From assembly GCA_020086605.1 (NCBI GenBank), contig JACBWW010000041.1, positions 1,781,947 to 1,845,946 on the forward strand: 64,000 nucleotides of DNA. Direction: 5' to 3'. Position 1 is the stretch's first letter; each line of letters starts with the position of its first letter. Origin of the DNA: Lanius collurio. Its lineage: Eukaryota; Chordata; Aves; Passeriformes; Laniidae. The position numbers and the translations under genes were made by a program. The notes under the pieces are model-generated. The model saw only the letters and a list, made by a program, of their open reading frames with translations, was not told the DNA's origin and ran no database searches. Shown piece after piece: positions 37,388 through 47,189 of this stretch.

Positions 37388-39612
37388 TCAACTTTCAAGT
37401 TAACAAGTCTCTCTCTTCATGTTTGAGCTCCCCCTTGTAATTTACACCTCTGAATATCTGTGAGTTTTGTAGGACTTTCTGGACAGAATATTCGAGATGT
37501 TCAAGGTGGGTAAATTGAGTGTGGACGGCTAAACTGCCTCCCTACCAAACCTTCAGGTTCCCTTACATTTTGCAAGGTACCTGAACTTTCTTTCCTTGAT
37601 ATGGTCCTTGATATGGTCCAGCCTATCTCTAATTTTTTTATTATTGTGATTATTTTTTGCTCACAAACAAGTGTCTAATTAGGTCTGCAACAGCCCTAGT
37701 ATGAGTACATAAAGTTTAGCATTTTAAATATCTTTCTTTACTGCAAGTTTAAATAGTTGTACAGATAGTTTATAAGCACAATATTTTAAGAAAATAAGTG
37801 GCTGGTCTACTGGGCAGCCTTTGTGCCACTTCAGTGCTAGGAAGTTAAAAACAAACACAAAAAAAACAAACAAAAAAAAAGAAAAAAAAAGAAAAAAAAA
37901 CTTTTTGTGGTTTACTACTATTTCTGTGGAATAATTATAAAGTCTTGACCTTTTTAAAATCAACCTCATTTGGATGCATCTGAACCAGCAGAGCTGTGTT
38001 ATATTTTCTATCTTTGCTAGAACTTCTACAGAGGAGGATGAATATTTCTTCAAAAGTGGTTACAGTTACCAACACATTGGAAACTCATAAAAATCAGCTT
38101 ACTTAAGCCTCCTGCCCCCTTTATGGAACAGCAAATCTTTTGACTTAACATCTGTTACTGCGCTCTGTTTGTATTTGGGGAGTTCCAAGGAATAAAAACG
38201 AAGCACCGAGAGGCGTTTTGCTGTCAAGGAGTGCTGAGTTTTTTCCACGGGAGGTGTAGAAAATGGCAGTTCCACTCAGATAGGTCAATGCAGGCAACTT
38301 GAGGCCATCACACACTTTAGGAAGTGAAAAAAAAAAGAAAAGAAAAAAAAAAAAAAAAGGTAATTTAGCCATCGTTTGTCTTCCATTTGGTGATACGACA
38401 GAATTCAGTAAATAAACCACTGATGCCATGCTCTCTCTCTTTTTTTTAATTTTTTTTTTTAAATTATTTTTCCTTTGTCTCTTTGGGTACAGTTGCTATT
38501 ACCTCTATAACACGTGCCAGAAACGCGTTAGGAAATCAATACAGTAGTACAAGAAACACGTAGAAGTTGACTTTTAAAGCTGCTTTTTGGATCACAACCG
38601 TGCTGGGGGTTGAATTTGCGCTGAGCAGGCGCTGACAGCCCCAGTAAATGCCAGGTGAGAGCCCCTTCCTCACACAGGGGTGGCTCCTGCTCGTGCATCT
38701 CTTCAGGTACTCCGAGAGCAGGTACCAAACGGGTGGGAAAGAGCAGATCAAGGAGCTGTAAGGGAATAGTTTTATTTTTCACGTTGTGTCCTACGAAGCA
38801 AAAAGGTAAGGAGGCCTGAGGGGACCTACTTGGACCACCAGAATGCACCTCTGCCAAGTTGAGTTCGGTCTCCAGCTCTGAGGGGTGGTTTGAAACAAAA
38901 AAAAGAAAGCAATAGTAACAGATAACGCCGTGGCCTCTGAGTATTTTCACCAGGGGGGAGGAGAGAAGACCCATTTCTTTCATGCTACTCTGATAGTGAA
39001 AAACAAAGTCGTTAGAGGTCTATGATATTCTGGGTTTTAGGATCAACTTTTGTTTATATACTGTAATTTAAATAAATTGCATTTACATGCCTAGTTTCTG
39101 TAATATTTGTGTATACAATACCAAAATCTTACAAGATGTAAATTGTGTATAACTGCACAGACTCCTTGCCCTAGGTGTCTGAGAACATTTTAAGTTTAAT
39201 TCATATATTATAAAATGACTAGATGTGACTGTTGATTTACAGAATTTACATATCACAAAGAAGTTAATTATTTGTGGTACTTAAGTTAATAAAAAAAATA
39301 GTGATTTTTTTTTTTTCTTTTCCTCTCAGTTCTTAAAAGGCATTACCCAGTTGATCTGGCGATGATTATGTGTATGAGCCACAAATATTGATAATTTTTC
39401 CATTACATTTTTTCTTTTCTTTTCTAGATATTACTATGTTTCTCGCTATAGTTTGTGTAACAACTTGTGTTCACGTTATCTATGTTGCTGTAATTTTTGT
39501 GCTTTAATTCCTCTTATTTCAACTGATTAAAAAAAAAAAAATCAAGCTCCTGTAACTTGCACTTTTCCCCAATCCTTAATACTCTTGTATGGCAACCAAA
39601 ATTACTGTAAGA

Positions 39613-39618
39613 AATAAA
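39613..39618 (+). terminator. SHANK2: AATAAA poly(A) signal candidate, SHANK2
   Basis: AATAAA in gtaagaaataaatataatat. It is a possible proximal cleavage signal. Confidence 0.4.
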
Positions 39619-40060
39619 TATAATATTGCACTAAGGGTGTGGTTCTGATTGCAAACAGAGAACACTGTCTGGATTTTTATTAAAAGCGAAAAAAAAAAAA
39701 GTTGCCAAAAAAAGGTTGCAATTTGTTATTGAAAACGCATAAAATGCTTTAACAAAATGCAGATAGAACTAAGGGAAAATTATTGATTTATTGTTGGGAA
39801 AAGCATTTCCTGTTCATTCCTTAATTTTTTTTTTTTTTTTTTTTTTTGGTTAAAGCATTCCTTATGCCGAATGTTCCGTTCATTTACTGAATTTCAGGGG
39901 TCACGCTTGAAATCTGGAAGAGCAGGAAACTTCGAAGGGGACAGGTAGAAAACTGCGTTACCTGATTTTTTTTTTTGCCTTAAGGTGGAATTCCAAAATC
40001 CGTGGAATGTTCTTTGTGCTGGCTGAGGGTGCGCTGGGAATGCCCGCCCCGAGCTTTAGT

Positions 40061-40085
40061 GCTGCTGCTGCTGCTGCTGCTGCTG
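40061..40085 (+). repeat. (CTG/GCT)8 trinucleotide repeat in SHANK2 3' UTR
   Basis: Eight uninterrupted GCT units. They lie in a GC-rich patch (about 40,015-40,210) that contrasts with the AT-rich UTR around it. Confidence 0.95.
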
Positions 40086-40277
40086 GCACCACTCCGGGCT
40101 GCTCTGCCACCTCCCAAGGCACTCCAAAATGGGGGGTTGGGGGTTTTTATTTCGCTGGGGGGCTGGAGTTTCTCCAGGGCAGAGCAGCTTTGCAGGGAGG
40201 AGAAGGGAACAGCGCTCCTTGTGCGACTTTGTGCATCTTGTGACTTTAAAATCTGTACCAGCTCTGTTTGTAATGTG

Positions 40278-40283
40278 AATAAA
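40278..40283 (+). terminator. SHANK2: AATAAA poly(A) signal candidate, SHANK2
   Basis: AATAAA in taatgtgaataaacaaggct. Confidence 0.4.
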
Positions 40284-40432
40284 CAAGGCTGCGAATGGAG
40301 AGAAACAAAACAAAACGAAAAACAAGGAAACAATTCACATCTTCTTGTGGCTTAAGTTAAAGATTTGTTTTTCTATCTTTAAATGGTGATGCAATGAAGA
40401 GTATTATTTATTTTTATTTTCTAAGATATTGG

Positions 40433-40438
40433 AATAAA
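40433..40438 (+). terminator. SHANK2: AATAAA poly(A) signal candidate, SHANK2
   Basis: AATAAA in attggaataaatgcctagaa, followed by a GT-rich stretch (ttgccatttggtttcatatg), as expected downstream of a cleavage site. Confidence 0.5.
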
Positions 40439-40680
40439 TGCCTAGAACTGTTGCCATTTGGTTTCATATGTTCCTTAACTACAATTCTCTTCTCAGCTGT
40501 CATTGTAGCTCATCATTTTTGTAGCCCCCTGTTATTATTTCTCTCATGATTTCCCAACAACAATTATGTGGCAGCTTTGTTTTGTTTAAAAATGTAGATG
40601 AGAACCAGCCTGTTTGGGGTTTTATTTATTTACTTATTTCAGGTATTGTGGCAATCCAGTGCTAAACATCTGTGTATCCA

Positions 40681-40686
40681 AATAAA
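40681..40686 (+). terminator. SHANK2: AATAAA poly(A) signal candidate, most distal, SHANK2
   Basis: AATAAA in tgtatccaaataaagtcagg. It is the last signal before the sequence loses the character of the UTR. Confidence 0.5.
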
Positions 40687-43600
40687 GTCAGGTATTTCCA
40701 GTGCAAAACAAAGGATGCTTTGCAATTCTCACTGACTGTTGGCCAAAGAAATGAGAAGAGTTGATCATTGCTGTCACTGTGTACCTTGTATCAATGTGTT
40801 CTGCTTTATTCTTTGGTTTCTGTATTTTTTTCCTGTATTTTTGTTTTCCTGTATTTTCCTGCATTTCGTAGACTTTCATCCCCTCTGTCCTTGGCTGGGC
40901 CACCCAGAGTAGCACGATTGCAACAGCACTTCAGAATGTGTGTTTTTAAAAAAAAAAAAAAGAAAAAGAAAAAGAAAAAAACCAAGAAAAAAAATTGTAC
41001 GTGCCTTATAATTTTCCACCTGGATCAGCTACACTGTATTTCACATAAAAAGCTTTATCTTCAAGGTGTTCAGTACCTGACAAACAGAGAGTGCTGGGGG
41101 TTGGAGCGAGCTCCATGTCACTGCTTTAGGAAAAACTGAGGAACCGCAGTGATTCAGACCTTATCTCGCCACATTTTTGGCATTGTGAGCCTGATTTCAA
41201 GTCTTCTATTCAAACCAAGCAAGCAAGAGGGGGAAAAGAAATGAGATGAGACTGTTATTTTGGGTTCAGTTCACTGCCATAAATCCTGGGTGGTTGGTAC
41301 AGCTGACGGGGGCTGTGTTTCACAGACGAGGTGACGATGATAAATCAATAAACCAAGTGGACTTAATGCCATTAAGTCTGCCACAAACTGGTTCTGTGCC
41401 ACTGACATCTAGTGGAACCTGATGGACACTGTCTCAGAGCAATATCAGACCTTTAAAAATATTTATTTATTTATTTGCTTTCAACAACTGTCATTCTTTC
41501 TACAAGAAGCCGTTTCAGAAAATTTTGTATTGTTATTATTTAGGTTGGCCTGAGTATTTAAGTCACAGAAAGGCTGACTGTATAATTACACAAATTATAC
41601 ATGAATGAGAAGTCTTTAATGTGTTATCTGGTCTCTCTGTGCTTATGTTTTCTCAGTTTTCTGTTTTGAATGTCAGCATCTCCATGTGATACTTCATCTG
41701 CATCCAGCATGGTTTTTAATGGGAATATAGGTTTTGTCTCCAGTACTGTAAACCTTGGACTGTTTTGAACCATTTCTGACACCACAACCTGATGAACAAC
41801 AGCCTGTTCAGCTCCACATAGTGAAACAAAAAAAAAAAAAAAAAGAAAAAAAAAAAGAAAAGTGAGTTTTGAGATTAGGAAGCAGTTCGGAACAGACAGG
41901 GGGAATTTCCCAGATGTGCTTGCAGTGCTGAAGTTTGGTTTCTCCAGTAAAATTCCAGTTGTTTTTTTGTTTCCTCAGGACTGATGCCAGGAGGAATCCG
42001 TGCACGTGTGTGTGAGTTCTTGTATGCTTTCAATGTAAAGGTCCTTGGGCAGCCTTAGAAATCAATGTACAGATAGGACACCAGTGTTGCATGTGCTTAA
42101 ACCTGTACTGGAATCAATGTCGCCGTGTACCTGTTTGCTTTGGAAATCTGAAGAGAATACAATATACAGAAACCTCAAAATCTACCTCATGTTTTAATGG
42201 GTTCTTTTCCACTGGGGTTCTCTCATTACCTGAGTGTTCCAGTGTTCCCTGCTGGGTTCTGGGAATGGCCAGGCCTGGCTCTCCCCACCCAACCTGACCC
42301 GAAAAAATCCCGAGTGAGGAACTGCTGGGGCTCTGTCACTCTTTTGTCCTTTTGTTGTGACCCCGTGGTGCAGCCTGGGGTCTCCTCTGGGGTCAGACCT
42401 GCTGTGGCAAGGATGAGGTGAGAGCTCCAAGAGATCAGACAGAGAGGGGGCTGAGACACAACTCACTTATCATTTTCTTTTCTTTTTTTTTGTTGATGTA
42501 TTTATCACTTACCATTTACTTGTCACTGTGCTGACAAGTGAACGACAGTCACGTCATTTTTATCTGGGCATAGTCAAATTGTGCAAAACTGCAAAGAAGG
42601 AGTGTTGTGTTTACAATTTTGTTTTCACTCAAGCTGTGCTGCATCCCCTGCTCTCCATTTGCTCTGTCTCAGCAACTTTCTCTCTCTCCAAAGCACTGGG
42701 TGTCCTCTTTGGTGTGTGCAACCTTCCACAGGTTCAGCAGGCTCGCCTGTAGGACTCCTGGTGCCCCAGTAAGAGACATTTACAGGTGCACAGCTCACCT
42801 GAGGTCATTTGACATCTCCAAAAATGCTCATTTTCTGCATCACAGAGGAGGCACAGAGCAAGGGCAGGTGACTTCTTGTAGCTACTCTGCAATTTTTAGG
42901 AAAGGAGTTTTCTTCCAGGGGCCAATTCCTCCCCTCTGGGACACACCTGGGCTCTGTCCGGGGCTCATCCCCGCCCCAGCAGCTGTCCCTGCCCTCTTTG
43001 GGGCAGAGCCACCGGCAGCAGAGCTCGTCCTGTGTGCGCTGCCCGCTCCTGCCGGGGACGGGGCTCCTTCGGCCCCGGGAAGCTCAGCTGGGAAGCCCAG
43101 AGCCACGGGGCCAGGGAAACCTGCTCGTACCCGCCAGGAATCCCACGGGACCGCTCTGTCCGAGGGGACGGGGAAGAAGAGAAATTTGGCTTGGTAAAGA
43201 CGTCCACAAAACGCAGCTACAAAAATAAGGCAATGAGGTTTGAAGAGGGAATAAATCCCTCTGGATGGGAGTGGCCGGAGGGCGCTCACAGGAGCAGCGG
43301 GAGCTGCGGGATAAGGGTGGGAATCGGCTGCTGTGCCGGGAACGGGGGCTGGGAGGGACTCGCTCTGTTTAACCAGAAAATGGGAGGCTGGAAGGAGTCC
43401 GATTTTCCCCCTGAGGTGAGGGCTGAGCTGCCAGGGGAGGGGGAATGAAGGGAATGTTGGCGCTGGAAGAAGCCGTCACCAGCTGGGCAGGGATCCAGGC
43501 TGGAAACCGGGAGGGAGCCCGAACGGGGAGGAGGATGGGGCTGTGCTGGGGTGTCCTGCAAGGAACAGCCCCGGATTTATTTCTCACGGCACACAGCTCA

Positions 43601-43689
43601 TCCTGGGGCACCTTCTCGGGAACTCTCCTGCCAAAGCTGTGGGCTGGGAGCAATGGCATGGAGGGATGCCAGCCCCTTTCCTGGAGCGC

Positions 43690-43790
43690 CCTGGGCTGCT
43701 GGAAGGTGGTCCTGCCCACGGCTAGAGAGGGCAACGAGAGGAGTTTTAATGTCCATCCCAACCCAAACCATTCCAGGCTTCTGTGAGTCT
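43690..43790 (+). repeat. CR1 LINE 3' end fragment
   Basis: The text gctggaaggtggtcctgccc, then ccatcccaacccaaaccatt and ccaggcttctgtgag, follows the end of avian CR1 (ggaaggtgtccctgcccatg followed by ccttccaacccaaaccattc and a tctgtg-like tail), diverged. Confidence 0.65.
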
Positions 43791-44143
43791 ATTGAAAACT
43801 ATTAATTGGATTAACACCGAAGCACCAGATGAGGCTCCAGAGCGGAGAAAGAAAATCTGGGATATTGCATCTGAAAATGCCAAACCTAAAGCCTGGCTGC
43901 AGCATTAATGAACTCCTGGGAAAAGGGGCAACAGCTTGTTCAGGAAAGATGAAATTTCCACCTCTGCACAGCTCTGCATCCTCTTGTCAGCACAAAATAG
44001 GTGCAATAAAACAAATAAAATACAACAGTGATCTGCAGCTCCTCAGGGATGAAATTCAAGATTACACAAGCCCCAGTGTTCCTGCTAACAAGTGCCATTT
44101 AGTCCTGCCTTCAGTTCTGTTTGTTTTCATGGCTTGTTTTGTT

Positions 44144-44145
44144 GA

Positions 44146-44212
<67 letters not shown>

Positions 44213-44272
44213 GAAGAAAGAGAAAAAGAAAGAAAGAGAAAGAAAGAGAAAGAAAGAGAAAGAAAAAGAAAA
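44144..44272. repeat. (AAAG)n microsatellite, about 130 bp
   Basis: An almost pure gaaa array to about 44,210, then a degenerate part with agaaaaag and gagaaagaaa units. Open frames across it are artefacts of the repeat. Confidence 0.97.
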
Positions 44273-45626
44273 CAGCTGAAGATCATTGGGGGATTTATTC
44301 AGCTTGTCTGCAAGGACAGCAGAAAATTTATAGCAGTTTCTATAAAGCCTAAAATCTTTAGCAAAACACATTAATTTCCTTCTCCCTCCTCTCTCCACCT
44401 CTCATTATTAGATAACAGATAAAGGAAACGTTCTAACATAAGGATGCTCCATCAGACTGGGAAAAAACTGTCTGAATAACCAGAGTAAGAAACCCTGTGA
44501 AGAATGTCAGAGATTCAAAAAGCAAAACCAATATTCATTAAAAAACCCCAGAAATAAATGAGTGGTTATGGATGATTCACTGTCCCCTGAAGGGCAATGG
44601 GGGCACCTGTGAGGACACCAGTGGCCTGTGCCATTATTTCACTACATTGCTCACTTGCAGTACTGAAAACACAAGTTTTATCTCATCATTTGAGGTTCTT
44701 GGGTTTATTACAAGACTCAGTTTTATCCCTGCAGTGTAAATGGAGGCTCAAATAAAACCTCCCTCAGAACTAAGCCCAGCTCATCTTGGCTCTTCTGGGG
44801 TTTAAGTCCAAGAACTGTTGAATATTTTTGCTGTACCACTGCTTTATTTATTTTTATGCTCAGGACACCTTCTTTTTTCCTGACTGATCTCATGCTCTTC
44901 CTGGATAGATGGAATTCCCTCTTTTCCCTTGTGATAACCAATCTAAACCCAAGAACATTTGGACTTGTTTGCAGTTATCAGCTACAAAAGTCAAAGTCCA
45001 AGACTGATATCTGGGCTTTACAGAAGGGAAAGGTGGTTCCAGTGCAAGTCAGAAGCAATGCAATTTTAAAAGCAGGAGACCCATGGAGGATGAACTGACT
45101 GGAGGACCTGTTTCCAGATCCCACTGGAAACAACACCCAAAATTTAGTAGAGAAATCTTATTATCAACTTGCAATACTCTCAGGCTGTGTTTGAGTCTCA
45201 GATTTTGATGGCCTTTATTTTTATCAGTGCTTTGTTGACCATATAAAAGTTCTCTGCACTGTTGTGCAAACACAAAGGAGGCAGAGCTGTAAGAGGCTTG
45301 GTTAATTAGGAATTTTAATTTATTTCGTAGCTGCCATGAAGATGAACTCAGGGTAAGATGGTAGCTTATATTTTTCCAGGAATTGTAATAGCACTCTATG
45401 GGCCTGGGAATAAACAGAAAATTTCTTAGGCTGGAGAAGTCCCCTAAGATCATCCCTTCCCCCAAGCACTGCCAAACCCTCCAAACCACATCCCCAAGTG
45501 CCACATCTCTGTGGCTTTTAAATAATTCAATAACTCTAAAGAATTTCAAAAATAATTGCTCTTGACCTCGATCAGCCTCCCAGGCTGGGATGTGCCCGTC
45601 TCCAGGGCTGCCTGGCACACACAAAC

Positions 45627-45631
45627 AGGGG
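45627..45631 (+). repeat. Target site duplication, left copy (AGGGG)
   Basis: AGGGG directly before the TGTAGTGGG start of the LTR element. The same five bases follow its ACAACA end at 47,185-47,189. Confidence 0.75.
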
Positions 45632-45876
45632 TGTAGTGGGTTGAATCTGAGTTGATAGACAGATTTTTAGACCAATGGCGCTTCTCGAAAATTTGCTCAT
45701 TTAAGCCGCACAGAAAGGTGGGAGTTCCTCTTGTTCCACCCGCCTGAGGAAGGTCGGGAGGCCTCGGAGCCGCCGGGCCCCGCCGGGCCGAGGCCCTGCC
45801 GGGCTGGGCCAAAGCCCCAGCCCCCTTCTCCTTTTCCTGATGCCGCAGCACGGACCCTGGGCCACTGGGGAAAGAG

Positions 45877-46150
45877 CCATGGACTGCTAAACTCAGCCGC
45901 AGACTGCCAGACAGCCGGACTTGGCCATGGACTGCTAAACTCAGCCATGGACTGACAGACAGCCGGACTTGGCCATGGACTGCTAAACTCAGCCATGGAC
46001 TGCCAGACAGCCGGACTCAGCCATGGACTGCTAAACTCAGCCGTGGACTGCCAGACAGCCGGACTTGGCCATGGACTGCTAAACTCAGCCGTGGACTGCT
46101 AAACTCAGCCGTGGACTGCCAGACAGCCGGACTCAGCCATGAACTGCTGC
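45877..46150 (+). repeat. Minisatellite of about 48-bp units inside the LTR
   Basis: The unit is built of two related halves: ccatggactgctaaactcag and ccgtggactgccagacagcc plus ggactt/cgg. About five full or partial units follow one another with small changes (tggacttgg or tggactcag joints, gtggact or atggact). The short half is duplicated once near 46,070-46,110. No long frame stays open on the + strand. Confidence 0.9.
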
Positions 46151-46421
46151 GCAGCTGGGACCTTTCCAGAGCGGCTTCACCGGACCGGCGGGTTCTTTCA
46201 CCTCCCCGCCCCCGCTCTCCACGTGGAGCCGGCGGGAGCCGGCAAGAGCCTCCTTTCTGCAGCCAGCACACTTCGAGCTGAACCACCATGCAGCCAGCAG
46301 CACAAAAAGAGCGAGGTTTTCTTCACCATAAAGCCTGCATAAGACCATTTTTGAACATAGGAATTTCAGAGTCAGAGAGAGTGAGCCATGTGAGACGGAG
46401 CTGAAATGGCGGCGGAGAAAA

Positions 46422-46460
46422 GGGGCGGTGCCGCGTTCCTCGCGCGGAGCTTAAAAATCC
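46422..46460 (+). promoter_or_regulatory. Candidate LTR promoter (GC box and TATA-like box)
   Basis: ggggcgg is followed about 22 bases later by gcttaaaaatcc, in CpG-rich DNA of the LTR. A donor-like ggtggtaagaa lies just downstream at about 46,471. Confidence 0.35.
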
Positions 46461-47026
46461 TTCTGGCATGCGGTGGTAAGAAACTGTAATATCTCAAACT
46501 GTTTGTCTCTTTAACCCATTTGAAGTATATGGGGGGATGGAAGACTTACGTGCGGCCCTTAAAGTTTGTAAAGAGAGAGTGCCTGTGCCCAGATATACAT
46601 AGAAGCAGTGAGAGGCTTTTAAGGATTTGTAGCAGAAAAAGCCTTTGTGTTCAGGCCAAAATGACCCATTCTTAAAAGGTTGATAACCCCATGTGATGGC
46701 CCAGGTGTGGCAGTGTGAAAAAACTGATATTTTTTCATAGAAGAGATGTATTGCACCACAGCAGATTGTTTCTTTCCGGGCGGGTCTGTTAGTGGGGGGC
46801 AGTTTGAGGAACCATGTGAAGCAAGAAGAAGAAACCCTTTTTTCCTTAAGCATAAGAAAGAGACCCTTTTTTTCTAGAACTGTAACACTGACTAGAATCC
46901 TATGTTGTGTTATTTTTTGTGCTAGTTAAAAAAGAAGAGTAAAGCGCTGAGAAAAAGAGAGCAGGGGAGAGGGGGTGTGTGTGTTTTAATTTCTTGTTAA
47001 ATCTTTTAACTTTTAATTCTGTTAGT

Positions 47027-47032
47027 AATAAA
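47027..47032 (+). terminator. AATAAA poly(A) signal inside LTR
   Basis: AATAAA in gttagtaataaacttttttc, about 150 bases before the LTR end, in the place expected for the R region. Confidence 0.55.
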
Positions 47033-47184
47033 CTTTTTTCTCTCTTATTACTGCAACTGTTTAAGTGTGAACCTGTTTCTTGCCTCGCAGCCATCTAGTT
47101 TTCCTCAATATTTTCTTATGTTGTTTTCCTTATAAATAATTGATACTTTAGATGCTTGACGCTCAGTTGTGTCAAACCACAACA

Positions 47185-47189
47185 AGGGG
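47185..47189 (+). repeat. Target site duplication, right copy (AGGGG)
   Basis: AGGGG directly after the ACAACA end of the LTR, equal to 45,627-45,631. Confidence 0.75.

Larger units (their letters stand above)
1..40705 (+). other. SHANK2: SHANK2 gene, 3' part (gene span)
   Basis: SHANK2 is a postsynaptic scaffold that links receptor complexes to Homer and to actin through cortactin. Eight exons are visible, and their phases join without error into 1,153 codons plus a stop. In order they give the second half of the PDZ domain, a basic linker with two microexons, a long proline-rich region with Homer-type and cortactin-type ligand motifs, and a C-terminal SAM domain. The ankyrin repeats (long isoform), the SH3 domain and the first half of the PDZ domain would lie upstream of base 1. 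Residue-level similarity to mammalian SHANK2 is very high in the PDZ, the KRGQMPENPYSEVGKIASKA stretch and the SAM domain, which separates it from SHANK1 and SHANK3. The right end is a guess from the last poly(A) signal. Confidence 0.95.
36876..40705 (+). other. SHANK2: SHANK2 3' UTR (end estimated)
   Basis: About 3.8 kb after the stop, AT-rich with several A- and T-runs. Long 3' UTRs are usual for SHANK genes. Several AATAAA signals lie in it and the true end cannot be fixed from sequence. A dodecamer ATT/ACT repeat and a (CTG)8 run inside a GC-rich island are listed separately. One ambiguous base (N) is at 37,238. Confidence 0.7.
40706..45626. other. Intergenic DNA between SHANK2 and CTTN, first part
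   Basis: No gene is recognised. There are A-rich tracts near 40,946-40,993 and 41,827-41,860, a TTTA run at about 41,460-41,480, a GC-rich block at about 42,900-43,700, a CR1 piece and an (AAAG)n array. Open frames in the GC-rich block have no recognisable domain. Confidence 0.7.
45632..47184 (+). mobile_element. Endogenous retrovirus-type solo LTR, 1.55 kb
   Basis: The element begins TGTAGTGGGTTGA and ends TCAAACCACAACA. The end, reverse-complemented, matches the start at 11 of 13 bases. A 5-bp direct duplication (AGGGG) flanks it. TGT...ACA ends with a 5-bp duplication fit a retroviral LTR; five bases is typical of ERVL-like elements in birds. Inside, a GC-box (ggggcgg, 46,422-46,428) and a TATA-like ttaaaaa (46,451) could be a promoter, and AATAAA at 47,027-47,032 a poly(A) signal, all on the + strand. 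No retroviral protein reading frame is present, so it is read as a solo LTR left after recombination. It lies between the 3' ends of SHANK2 and CTTN. Confidence 0.75.

Noticed and set aside
42607..43197. 196-codon open frame on the + strand in the intergenic GC-rich block
   Set aside because: No domain, no splice context, and overlapping frames on both strands; most likely chance.
43829..44374. 181-codon frame with a long basic repeat
   Set aside because: Its length comes only from the (AAAG)n microsatellite, which has no stop in any frame.
45697..45996. - strand frame with repeated AEFSSPWPSPAV units
   Set aside because: A translation of the minisatellite in the LTR; the repeat is explained at DNA level and no gene context exists.
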